From assembly GCA_018500065.2 (NCBI GenBank), contig JAHBAO020000168.1:1-7575 (forward strand): 7,575 nt of DNA, read 5' to 3'. Shown piece after piece: positions 1-6,977 of this stretch. The notes beneath the pieces were generated by a model that saw only the letters and a list, made by a program, of their open reading frames with translations, was not told the DNA's origin and did no database searches. A program made the position numbers and the translations under genes. The first letter of the stretch is position 1; every line of letters begins with the position of its first letter. Source of the DNA: Octadecabacter sp. (GTDB lineage Bacteria > Pseudomonadota > Alphaproteobacteria > Rhodobacterales > Rhodobacteraceae).

Positions 1-1
1 C

Positions 2-2950
2 CCGCCGGGGCAAGTTGGCCCTGTGCGATTGGACCTGTTTGGTGATGATCTGGACGGCGCGCGTCGCTTTGATCCCGCGACACAGCGCACAACTGAAAAG
101 CTAGATGTGGTTGAGCTTGCGCCCGTGTCTGAGGTTATTCTGGACGAGGCCGCGATCACGCGGTTTCGTCAGACATACCGCTTGGAATTTGGTGCGGCGG
201 GTTCCGATGATCCGCTCTATGAGGCCGTATCTGCGGGTAAAAAGCACGCGGGTGTTGAACATTGGATGGGGTTCTTTCACGAAAAGCTCGACACGCTATT
301 TGACTACGTTAAAGGCGCGACGATTACGCTTGATGAACAAAACGCCGCCATGCGTGAGGCGCGCTGGACTTCGATTGACGATCAATACGATGCGCGTCGC
401 GAAGCGATGTTGGCCAAGGGGCGGATGGATTCGGTCTATAAACCCGCCAAGCCGGACGGGTTGTATCTGGACGGTCCCGCATGGGAAACGGCGCTAAACG
501 GGTTTCGGGTTTTGCAATTCGGGGCTTTGCCGTTGCCGTCTGGTCCGAATGTTATTGACGCTGGCGGGCGCATCGGGCGCAACTTTGCGCCGGAACGTCA
601 ACAGGAAAAAATCAGCCTTTTCGGGGCTTTAGCGCAACATCTTAAAGCTAAAATGCAAGATGGACCTGTCGTTATTGCTTCCTATTCTGAGGGCGCACGT
701 GAGCGTCTGATGGGATTGATTGAGGATGAAGGGATCGCTGAAACGATCCCAGTGACCGACTTCTCACGCGTTGGAAAATCTGGTCTGCATATGGCGGTTT
801 GGGCTCTGGAGCACGGGTTTGAGGCCAAGGGTCTGACCGTGGTGTCAGAGCAGGACGTTCTTGGGGATCGCCTGATCCGCCAAACCAAGAAGAAACGCCG
901 CGCCGAGAATTTCTTGACGGAAACTCAATCCCTCAGCCCCGGTGATTTAGTCGTGCATGTAGACCACGGTGTCGGTCGGTATTTGGGGCTCGAAGTCGTC
1001 ACGGCGGCGGGGGCGGCCCATGAATGCTTACTGCTAGAATACGCTGAAAATTCAAAGCTGTATCTGCCCGTTGAGAACATTGAACTGCTGTCGCGCTATG
1101 GCCATGACGTTGGCTTGCTCGACAAGTTGGGTGGCGGCGCTTGGCAGGCCAAGAAAGCCAAGCTGAAAGAACGTATCCGCGAGATGGCGGAGCGTCTTAT
1201 TCGCGTGGCGGCGGAACGGGCGTTGCGCACCGCACCTGCGCTCACGCCGCCTGACGGGATGTGGGATCAGTTCCTTGCGCGCTTCCCGTATTCGGAAACC
1301 GATGACCAGTTGCAGGCGATTGAGGACGTGATCGAAGACCTCGGCTCAGGTCAGCCGATGGACCGGCTTGTTTGTGGCGATGTGGGCTTTGGAAAAACCG
1401 AAGTGGCGATCCGCGCGGCGTTTGTTGCCGCGATGTCGGGTGTTCAGGTCGCTATCGTTGCGCCGACAACACTGCTGGCGCGTCAACACTATAAGGGCTT
1501 TGCAGAGCGTTTTCGTGGATTTCCGATAAATGTCAGAACCTTATCGCGCTTTGTGAGTGCGAAAGAAGCGGCTTTGACCCGTGATGGGATCACCAAGGGA
1601 ACCGTTGATATTGTCATCGGAACCCATGCGTTGCTGGCAAAATCCATTCGCTTCAAAGACCTTGGGTTGCTGGTGATCGACGAAGAACAACACTTTGGTG
1701 TGCAGCACAAAGAGCGCCTGAAACAGATGCGCACGGACATTCACGTGCTGACGCTGACAGCCACGCCGATCCCAAGGACGTTGCAATTGTCGCTGTCTGG
1801 CGTGCGAGAGCTGAGCATCATTGGCACGCCGCCGGTGGATCGCCTCGCCATTCGTACCTACGTGTCTGAATTCGACACGGTCACTATCCGCGAGGCGTTG
1901 TTGCGTGAACATTACCGCGGCGGTCAGTCGTTCTTCGTGGTGCCGCGTGTTTCCGATCTTCCGGAAATAGAAGCGTTTTTGCGTGACGAAGTGCCGGAAG
2001 TGTCTGTTGTCACGGCCAGTGGCCAGATGGCTGCGGGCGAGCTCGATGACCGGATGAACGCGTTTTATGATGGCAAGTTTGATGTGCTGTTGGCGACGAC
2101 GATTGTGGAATCCGGCCTCGATATTCCGACGGCGAACACGATGATCGTGCACCGCGCCGATATGTTTGGCCTTGCGCAGCTGTATCAAATTCGCGGACGT
2201 GTCGGGCGTTCCAAGACCCGTGCTTACGCCTACCTCACGTATAAGCCGCGCCAAAAACTGACGCCGCAGGCTGAAAAACGTCTGCGCGTGTTGGGATCCA
2301 TCGACAGTCTTGGGGCAGGGTTCACACTGGCGTCACAGGATTTGGATATTCGCGGGGCGGGTAATCTGCTGGGCGAAGAACAGTCCGGCCAGATGCGCGA
2401 AGTCGGCTATGAATTGTACCAGTCCATGCTGGAAGAACAGATTGCCAAGATCAAATCTGGCGAGGTCACGCTGGTGGATGACGGCCAATGGGCGCCGCAG
2501 ATTAACCTTGGCGTGCCGGTGCTTATCCCGGAAGATTATGTGCCTGATCTGGATGTCCGCCTTGGCCTTTATCGCCGCCTGTCTGAACTGACGACGAAGG
2601 TGGAACTGGAAGGTTTCGCCGCTGAATTGATTGACCGCTTCGGCAAGCTTCCCAAAGAGGTAAACACGCTGATGTTGGTCGTGCGGATCAAGGCGATGTG
2701 TAAGCGGGCAGGGATTAGCCAGCTTGATGCCGGGCCGAAGGGCGCTGTGCTGCGGTTCCACAATGACAAATTTATCTCGCCCAAAGGTCTGGTTGAGTTC
2801 ATCGAGGACGAACGCGGGACAGCCAAGGTGAAGGACAACAAGATCGTGTTGCAGCGCGACTGGGGAACCGATCGCGAAAAGATCCAAGGCGCGTTCAACA
2901 TTGCCCGTGATCTGGCGGGTAAGGTGAAGGCAGCCAAGAAGGCTGGTTAA
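2..2950 (+). CDS. mfd: Transcription-repair coupling factor Mfd (5' end missing)
   Basis: Mfd is an ATP-driven DNA translocase in the cytoplasm. It displaces RNA polymerase stalled at a lesion and recruits UvrA for transcription-coupled nucleotide excision repair. The reading frame is open to the left edge: codons before the GTG at 23 read PPGQVGP and run into VRLDLFGDD, which is internal Mfd sequence, so that GTG is not the start. About 982 residues are present of a usual 1150 or so. Counting from the GTG, the order is: the end of the UvrB-like module, a degenerate middle domain, the CarD-like RNA polymerase-interacting domain near 303-360 (SPGDLVVHVDHGVG), Walker A GDVGFGKTE at 452-460, DEEQ box at 553-556, TLTATP at 577-582, motif V VESGLDIP, and motif VI QIRGRVGRS at 722-730. 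The C-terminal autoinhibitory domain (LIDRFGKLP) follows. All motor motifs are intact and no frameshift is visible. The TAA stop overlaps the stop of the convergent MFS gene. Confidence 0.98.
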   Translation, partial: PPGQVGPVRLDLFGDDLDGARRFDPATQRTTEKLDVVELAPVSEVILDEAAITRFRQTYRLEFGAAGSDDPLYEAVSAGKKHAGVEHWMGFFHEKLDTLFDYVKGATITLDEQNAAMREARWTSIDDQYDARREAMLAKGRMDSVYKPAKPDGLYLDGPAWETALNGFRVLQFGALPLPSGPNVIDAGGRIGRNFAPERQQEKISLFGALAQHLKAKMQDGPVVIASYSEGARERLMGLIEDEGIAETIPVTDFSRVGKSGLHMAVWALEHGFEAKGLTVVSEQDVLGDRLIRQTKKKRRAENFLTETQSLSPGDLVVHVDHGVGRYLGLEVVTAAGAAHECLLLEYAENSKLYLPVENIELLSRYGHDVGLLDKLGGGAWQAKKAKLKERIREMAERLIRVAAERALRTAPALTPPDGMWDQFLARFPYSETDDQLQAIEDVIEDLGSGQPMDRLVCGDVGFGKTEVAIRAAFVAAMSGVQVAIVAPTTLLARQHYKGFAERFRGFPINVRTLSRFVSAKEAALTRDGITKGTVDIVIGTHALLAKSIRFKDLGLLVIDEEQHFGVQHKERLKQMRTDIHVLTLTATPIPRTLQLSLSGVRELSIIGTPPVDRLAIRTYVSEFDTVTIREALLREHYRGGQSFFVVPRVSDLPEIEAFLRDEVPEVSVVTASGQMAAGELDDRMNAFYDGKFDVLLATTIVESGLDIPTANTMIVHRADMFGLAQLYQIRGRVGRSKTRAYAYLTYKPRQKLTPQAEKRLRVLGSIDSLGAGFTLASQDLDIRGAGNLLGEEQSGQMREVGYELYQSMLEEQIAKIKSGEVTLVDDGQWAPQINLGVPVLIPEDYVPDLDVRLGLYRRLSELTTKVELEGFAAELIDRFGKLPKEVNTLMLVVRIKAMCKRAGISQLDAGPKGAVLRFHNDKFISPKGLVEFIEDERGTAKVKDNKIVLQRDWGTDREKIQGAFNIARDLAGKVKAAKKAG

Positions 2951-4149
2951 TCGCTGTCGCGGCGGATCATCGTCGTGAGCCAGAGGGCGAGCGCGGCGCA
3001 CAAGAAGATGCCGATCGCCAGTGGCAGGGCTGTGCCGTCAAAGCTTAGCCCGATTGGAACGGCGATCAGCACCGCGCCAACGGTTGCAGTGGCCGTGACT
3101 ATGGACGCGGCGGAGCCTGCGATATGGCCCATCGGTTCCATTGCAAGCGCGTTCAGATTGCCCAGTGTCAGGCCCGCCTGAAAGAACACCGAGGTGGTCC
3201 AAGCTGCGTAGAACCATAGCTCAAGTCTTAGCGGCAGGCCGACAAACATCACTAAGACCATCGCAAGGGAAAAGCCCATTTGTGCGATAAACATGGCTTT
3301 GATGATCGGCCGCATTCCAAGGCGCACGACAAGGCGCGCGTTGACGATTGAGGCTGAGGCCGCAAGCACCGCGATGCCACCAAACCACAAATGGAACGAG
3401 TGGCCTTGGCCATATGCTTGGTCAAAAACCTGTTGCGTCGAGCTGATGACCGAAAACAGCATCCCCAATGACAGCGTCTGCACAAAAGTCGACAGGCGCG
3501 CTGTCGGATGGGCCATGACCTCTTTTGCAGCGGAAACCAGATTGGCCAAACTCAGCGGGCGGCGGTTTTCAGGTGCGAGGGTTTCGGGTTGGCGCAGGAA
3601 CAACCACAGCGTCACCGTTGAAGAAAACACCGCAAACGCGATAAAGATGCTGCGCCAGCCGGACAGGGCAATGATGACGGCGCCAAGGCTGGGGGCAAGG
3701 GCGGGGATGAGCGAGAAGATCAGCATCACGAAGGACATGATTTTTGCCATGTCGCGCCCTGAATAGAGATCCCGCACCAATGCCATCGTCGCAACGCGTG
3801 GCGCAGAGGCCGCAAGCCCCATCAAAAGACGCGCCGCCAACATGGTTTCCAAAGTCGGTGCCAGAAACGCCAATAGTGTCGAGATAACATAAAGAACCGA
3901 CCCACCGACAATAACAGCCTTGCGGCCAAATCTGTCGGCCAAAGGCCCGGTGAAAAACGTACCCACACCCATGCCCAACACAAAGCTGGTGATGATCAAT
4001 TGCGCCGAGTTCAAGTTTTCGGGCGACAGTTCTGCGCCAATGTCGGGCAGGGCTGGCAACATTGCGTCAATGGAAAACGCAATGGTCGCCATGACCATCG
4101 CAATCATCGCAACAAATTCGACCTGACCGAGTGGTTTGGTTACGCTCAT
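2947..4149 (-). CDS. Bcr/CflA-type MFS drug-resistance transporter
   Basis: This is a 400-residue inner-membrane protein of the major facilitator superfamily, DHA1 drug:H+ antiporter group. It probably exports small toxic compounds in exchange for protons. About twelve hydrophobic segments are visible. Near the N-terminus is DAMLPALPDIGAEL (28-41), typical of Bcr/CflA proteins. MFS motif A, GPLADRFGRK, lies at 68-77 in the first cytoplasmic loop, R118 and R126 flank helix 4, and the antiporter-like motif LIPALAPSLGAVI lies at 147-159. The tail ends IRRDSD. The length is normal for the family. The ATG overlaps the stop of the upstream K+ channel gene as ATGA, with AAAAGG about 9 nt before the start, so it is the last gene of a coupled unit. 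The substrate cannot be read from the sequence. Assignment to MFS is firm; assignment to the Bcr/CflA branch is likely. Confidence 0.93.
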   Translation of the reverse strand: MSVTKPLGQVEFVAMIAMVMATIAFSIDAMLPALPDIGAELSPENLNSAQLIITSFVLGMGVGTFFTGPLADRFGRKAVIVGGSVLYVISTLLAFLAPTLETMLAARLLMGLAASAPRVATMALVRDLYSGRDMAKIMSFVMLIFSLIPALAPSLGAVIIALSGWRSIFIAFAVFSSTVTLWLFLRQPETLAPENRRPLSLANLVSAAKEVMAHPTARLSTFVQTLSLGMLFSVISSTQQVFDQAYGQGHSFHLWFGGIAVLAASASIVNARLVVRLGMRPIIKAMFIAQMGFSLAMVLVMFVGLPLRLELWFYAAWTTSVFFQAGLTLGNLNALAMEPMGHIAGSAASIVTATATVGAVLIAVPIGLSFDGTALPLAIGIFLCAALALWLTTMIRRDSD

Positions 4150-4505
4150 GCGTCGGGGCCTTTTTCTTCGGCGGCGATGGCGCGCTTTTCGGCTTGTGCG
4201 GCGCGGTGGCGGGCTTCGGTTAAGGCCTCACGGGCTTTGATGCGGTTTTGCAATGTAAACGACCCGAGCTGTTGAATGACGGCGGCGACCACGATGAGGC
4301 CAAAGAATATCAACACTGTCGTGCCGATTTTACCGACCGCTGTCACCGGAACGAGCGATCCGTACCCGACGGTGGACAGGGTGACGACGGTGAAGAAATA
4401 GGCGTCAAGCCAGCTCCAGCCTTCGACGAAGTGAAAGAAAACTGTACCGCTGGCAACGATGGTCGCAAGCGTGCCGAACAGGTAGAGGATAATTTCGCGG
4501 CTCAC
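4146..4505 (-). CDS. Small two-TM potassium channel (Ion_trans_2 type)
   Basis: This 119-residue membrane protein has the minimal K+ channel plan: TM1 (about 5-25), a pore helix (about 31-43), the selectivity filter TVGYGS at 45-50, then TM2 (about 57-80). It would work as a tetramer passing K+ across the inner membrane. The usual filter ending is GYGD; here Asp is replaced by Ser. After TM2 there is no RCK/TrkA-N nucleotide-binding domain, only a charged, Ala/Glu/Arg-rich helical tail (about 85-116) that could form a small tetrameric coiled coil. The start is GTG at 4505, overlapping the upstream FrnE stop as GTGA, with GAGG 7 nt upstream. Its own TGA overlaps the MFS start as ATGA. Family assignment is strong from the filter. 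Gating signal and physiological role are not visible. Confidence 0.9.
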   Translation of the reverse strand: MSREIILYLFGTLATIVASGTVFFHFVEGWSWLDAYFFTVVTLSTVGYGSLVPVTAVGKIGTTVLIFFGLIVVAAVIQQLGSFTLQNRIKAREALTEARHRAAQAEKRAIAAEEKGPDA

Positions 4506-5146
4506 TCAGTGGCCTCGATCTGCTCCATGATTTCGCCCATCACTTTAAGCCACATTTCCGTCGGCTGAGCGCCCGGAACAGCGTGCTGGTTGGCGATAAT
4601 GAAGGTCGGAACCGAGGTGATGCCCATCTCGCGCGAGTGCTGATCGCGTTTTTGCATGTCCGCAAGGTCAGCGTCAGAGCTGAGGAGCTTGGTGATAACG
4701 CCCGCGTCCATTTCACAGCTGTCAGCGATATCGGCCAGAACCTCAACATCGCCAATATCACGCGCATCGCGAAAATAAGCTTCAAACAGACGCTGCACGA
4801 CGAAGGACTGGCGTTGTTCGATGCCAGCCCAGTGAATAAGGCGGTGGGCGTTCATGGTGTTGGGCGTGCGTTTCATGCCTTCAAAGTCGATCTTAAGGCC
4901 CGCAGCTTCGGCGGCTTGGACCACGGGCGCATAGGCCTGCACTGCACCGTCTTTGCCGCCAAATTTCCCCTCTAGATAAGCACGACGGTCCATGCCCTCG
5001 GGGGGCATTGTCGGGTTCAGCTGGAACGGGTGCCATTCAATCGTGAACGGGTGATCGGGGATCTGTTCCAGCGCGCGGTCCAGATTGGTTTTGCCGATAT
5101 AACACCACGGGCAAATCGGGTCGGACATGATATCAAGTTTGACCAT
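4502..5146 (-). CDS. FrnE-like DsbA-family thiol oxidoreductase
   Basis: This 214-residue protein has a thioredoxin fold with a helical insertion. It begins MVKLDIMSDPICPWCYIGK: the active-site CPWC is at 12-15, directly after the first beta strand. The cis-proline loop SVP is at 178-180 and is followed by TFII and the family-typical AVPGAQP. No signal peptide is visible, so it should act in the cytoplasm. FrnE proteins (COG2761) are thiol-disulfide oxidoreductases or isomerases; the same fold family includes 2-hydroxychromene-2-carboxylate isomerases, but the intact CxxC favours redox chemistry. The frame stays open upstream to 5284, but that extension is an out-of-frame reading of the ligase C-terminus. 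The ATG at 5146 is chosen because it has GGGAG 7 nt upstream and the fold begins there. It overlaps the ligase end by 14 bp and the K+ channel start by 4 bp. The substrate is unknown. Confidence 0.93.
   Translation of the reverse strand: MVKLDIMSDPICPWCYIGKTNLDRALEQIPDHPFTIEWHPFQLNPTMPPEGMDRRAYLEGKFGGKDGAVQAYAPVVQAAEAAGLKIDFEGMKRTPNTMNAHRLIHWAGIEQRQSFVVQRLFEAYFRDARDIGDVEVLADIADSCEMDAGVITKLLSSDADLADMQKRDQHSREMGITSVPTFIIANQHAVPGAQPTEMWLKVMGEIMEQIEATE
4513..4516 (-). promoter_or_regulatory. Ribosome binding site for the K+ channel GTG start
   Basis: GAGG on the minus strand lies 7 nt before the GTG at 4505, within the last codons of the FrnE gene. It supports GTG as the start, in line with the GTGA stop/start overlap. 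Confidence 0.55.
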
Positions 5147-6629
5147 TTTCGGTCTCCCATTGCGACCTGAGCGCGCGGCGCAGGAGTTTGTTGTTGGCGC
5201 CGCGCGGCAAAACGTCTTTGCGAATAAACAGGCGCGGGGCTTTGTAGCGGGCGAGGTGTGTGGCGCAGTGCGCGGCCAGTTCATCTTCCTCTATCACATC
5301 CGCGCTGGTGTAAAAGGCGGCAATGACCGTAACGTCTGCTTTGATGGGTAGCGCGACGGCAGCGGCCTCATGCACATCGGGGTGCAAGGCAAGGGCGGTT
5401 TCGACTTCAATCGGGGACACGCGGTAACCGCCTGCGTTCATCATGTCGTCCACGCGGCCTTGATAGCGGATCGCGCCTGACGGGAGGCGGTGGCCGATGT
5501 CACCGGTAAGGAACCATTCTGCGCTAAAACGGTTCGCGGTTTCATCAGGCGCGTCGAAGTAGCCCAGCATGAGGCCTGCGTCGGACTTGTGAACGGCGAT
5601 CTGGCCGTGATCTGACGACGATCCGTCCGGTGCAAGCAGGGCAACCGGCCGTCCGGGTTGCGGAGCCCCGAGCGATCCTGCGTCAGCGGGGGTGGTTGGG
5701 CTGCCTGAGATAAAGGTAGAACATTCCGACATGCCGTAGGCCTCAAAGATCGGGGTTCCTGTCGCATGCGTCCACGCGTCGCGGGTGGTGTCGGGAAGCT
5801 TTTCGCCAGCCGACAGCCCGTGGCGCAGCGTAGGAATGGCTGCGATTTTTGACTTTAACATCTGACGGTAAACGCCTGGTGCAGCTGCGAAAATGGTTGC
5901 TTGGTGCGCGCGCATGAGCGCTGTGAGAAACTCTGCGGGGGTTCCTGCTTCTGGGATCAAGGCTGTTGCGCCCAATGTCCAAGGGTCCATCAGGCCCGTG
6001 CCCAGCGTGTACGTCCAGTTAAACGCGCCTGCGTGTAGCACGCGGTCTTGCGGGGTTAATCCATACCAGCCGTCATGCATCATCCGGCGCGCCCAGATTG
6101 CGCGATGTGCGTGGATCACGCCGCGCGGTGTGCCAGAGGTTCCCGAGGTGTAGATGATGTAGGCGGCGCGGTTTGGATCGCCCATGACGAAGTCCGCGGG
6201 GGGCAGCGTATAAAAGCTTTCAAATGTTGCCGTGTCGATCACAGGGGCTGCGTGGTCGGGCAGGGTGATGCCGCTCCCCGCGATGATTGCTTTGGGGGAC
6301 AGGCCCGCCGCCATCGCCGTGATTTCGGCGGTGGTGAGCTGGGACGAGGTCGGCACGGGGATCAATCCCACCGCAATGCAGGCCAGAAAGGCGATGGGGA
6401 AGTCGGGGGTGTTCCCAAGGCGAAGCAAAACGCGCTCACCCGCGGTTAAGCCAGTGTTCAAAAGCCCCGTCGCGGCGCCGCGAATTGCTGCTGTTATTTG
6501 CCCATAGCTCCAATCTTGGGTGGCATCAGCCCCAAGGATCGCCAGCGCCGTTTTGCTCGGGTGATCACCCGCGCGCGCCAAAACATGGGCGGCCATATTG
6601 AATGGGGATGGAACAGGGGCATTGGTCAT
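5133..6629 (-). CDS. Class I adenylate-forming acyl/aryl-CoA ligase
   Basis: This 498-residue AMP-binding enzyme would activate a carboxylic acid with ATP to an acyl-adenylate and then transfer it to CoA, in the cytoplasm. Visible motifs are the P-loop YTSGTSGTPRGV at 160-171, EAYGMSE at 296-302, TGD at 375-377, and the hinge GRVDD at 391-395 followed by MMNAGGYRVSPIEVE. The motif with the catalytic lysine reads LPRGANNKLLRR, with Lys481, where most relatives have a TGK-type sequence. The overall look resembles benzoate-CoA ligase and medium-chain acyl-CoA synthetase relatives, but the acid cannot be deduced. The start is uncertain. ATG at 6629 gives MTNAPVPSPFN, a plausible N-terminus, but no good ribosome binding site precedes it; an in-frame TTG at 6665 would add 12 residues. 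The 3' end overlaps the FrnE gene by 14 bp. It heads the overlapping four-gene unit. Confidence 0.9.
   Translation of the reverse strand: MTNAPVPSPFNMAAHVLARAGDHPSKTALAILGADATQDWSYGQITAAIRGAATGLLNTGLTAGERVLLRLGNTPDFPIAFLACIAVGLIPVPTSSQLTTAEITAMAAGLSPKAIIAGSGITLPDHAAPVIDTATFESFYTLPPADFVMGDPNRAAYIIYTSGTSGTPRGVIHAHRAIWARRMMHDGWYGLTPQDRVLHAGAFNWTYTLGTGLMDPWTLGATALIPEAGTPAEFLTALMRAHQATIFAAAPGVYRQMLKSKIAAIPTLRHGLSAGEKLPDTTRDAWTHATGTPIFEAYGMSECSTFISGSPTTPADAGSLGAPQPGRPVALLAPDGSSSDHGQIAVHKSDAGLMLGYFDAPDETANRFSAEWFLTGDIGHRLPSGAIRYQGRVDDMMNAGGYRVSPIEVETALALHPDVHEAAAVALPIKADVTVIAAFYTSADVIEEDELAAHCATHLARYKAPRLFIRKDVLPRGANNKLLRRALRSQWETENGQT
5154..5158 (-). promoter_or_regulatory. Ribosome binding site deciding the FrnE-like start
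   Basis: GGGAG on the minus strand lies 7 nt before ATG 5146, inside the last codons of the ligase gene. It supports that ATG over the longer open frame reaching 5284, and allows re-initiation by ribosomes finishing the ligase. Confidence 0.7.
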
Positions 6630-6686
6630 GCCCAAGCGGTAGCGCAGACACGAGGGCAGGTGCAAGCGCAGTAAGCGTGGACGAGG

Positions 6687-6914
6687 CTAGGCTGCGGTTT
6701 GCAAACGTGGTGGTGATGCAAAGAACGCCAGCCAATCATCAAGGGCTTGTGATGCTTCTGCCAGGGTTAGGTCATGGGTTTGGGCAAGATAGAGATTCAG
6801 CTTGGCGCGATTGCCGCGAAACCGGGCCATCGCCGCAGGATTCAGATGGCGGAAGTGGTTGCAAAGCCGTTTTGACAGGTGCGGCCAGTCGGCGAGCGCG
6901 TGAGTCCGAGACAT
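6687..6914 (-). CDS. Small CsbD/YjbJ-like protein
   Basis: This is a 75-residue soluble protein without signal peptide or membrane segment. Its core (residues 9-62) lines up without gaps with my recollection of E. coli YjbJ of the CsbD family. Shared positions are DW/NW at 9-10, L24, M29, G34, R36, L39, A54 and DW at 60-61, with conservative matches at L13, L17, F21 and L43. The Gly/Lys-rich look of typical CsbD proteins is largely lost, so it would be a divergent member. CsbD proteins are abundant general-stress proteins of unknown biochemistry. ATG at 6914 is preferred over ATG at 6920, because AAAGGA overlaps the latter and sits 5 nt before the former. The gene lies 57 bp before the ligase start and 63 bp after the aquaporin stop. 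That it is a gene is likely; the family call is moderate. Confidence 0.62.
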   Translation of the reverse strand: MSRTHALADWPHLSKRLCNHFRHLNPAAMARFRGNRAKLNLYLAQTHDLTLAEASQALDDWLAFFASPPRLQTAA

Positions 6915-6919
6915 AAACA

Positions 6920-6925
6920 TCCTTT
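6920..6925 (-). promoter_or_regulatory. Ribosome binding site deciding the CsbD-like start
   Basis: AAAGGA on the minus strand overlaps the first possible ATG (6920) and lies 5 nt before the second ATG (6914). Only the second start has workable spacing, so the protein should begin MSRTHALADW rather than MFMSRTH. Confidence 0.6.
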
Positions 6926-6977
6926 CAAGGGCGTAGTGGGTATGGCCACATCAAAGCGCGTCAAGGTTGAGGAGTGA

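Noticed and set aside
23..25. GTG as the start of mfd
   Set aside because: The frame is open upstream to the window edge, and the residues before it continue the internal Mfd sequence (PPGQVGPVRLDLFG).
1541..2254. Long minus-strand ORF (237 codons) opposite mfd
   Set aside because: It lies wholly antisense to conserved helicase motifs of Mfd, its product is rich in His/Arg/Gln without any recognisable domain, and it is explained by the codon bias of mfd.
2931..2945. Stem CAGCC / GGCTG as an intrinsic terminator
   Set aside because: The stem is only 5 bp and no T-run follows on either strand; it may arise by chance from the Ala/Lys-rich C-terminus of Mfd.
2333..3001. Minus-strand ORF (222 codons) spanning the end of mfd and the MFS end
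   Set aside because: It is antisense to mfd and out of frame with the MFS gene on the same strand; its composition is low in plausible protein features. It is a shadow of high-GC coding sequence.
5147..5284. N-terminal extension of the FrnE-like ORF
   Set aside because: It is an out-of-frame reading of the ligase C-terminus; the thioredoxin fold and a good ribosome binding site both place the start at 5146.
6936..6964. Possible promoter upstream of the CsbD-like gene (TTGACG at 6964-6959 on the minus strand)
   Set aside because: The -35-like hexamer is good, but no convincing -10 element occurs at 15-18 nt spacing (candidates read ATACCC, TACCCA or ACCCAC).
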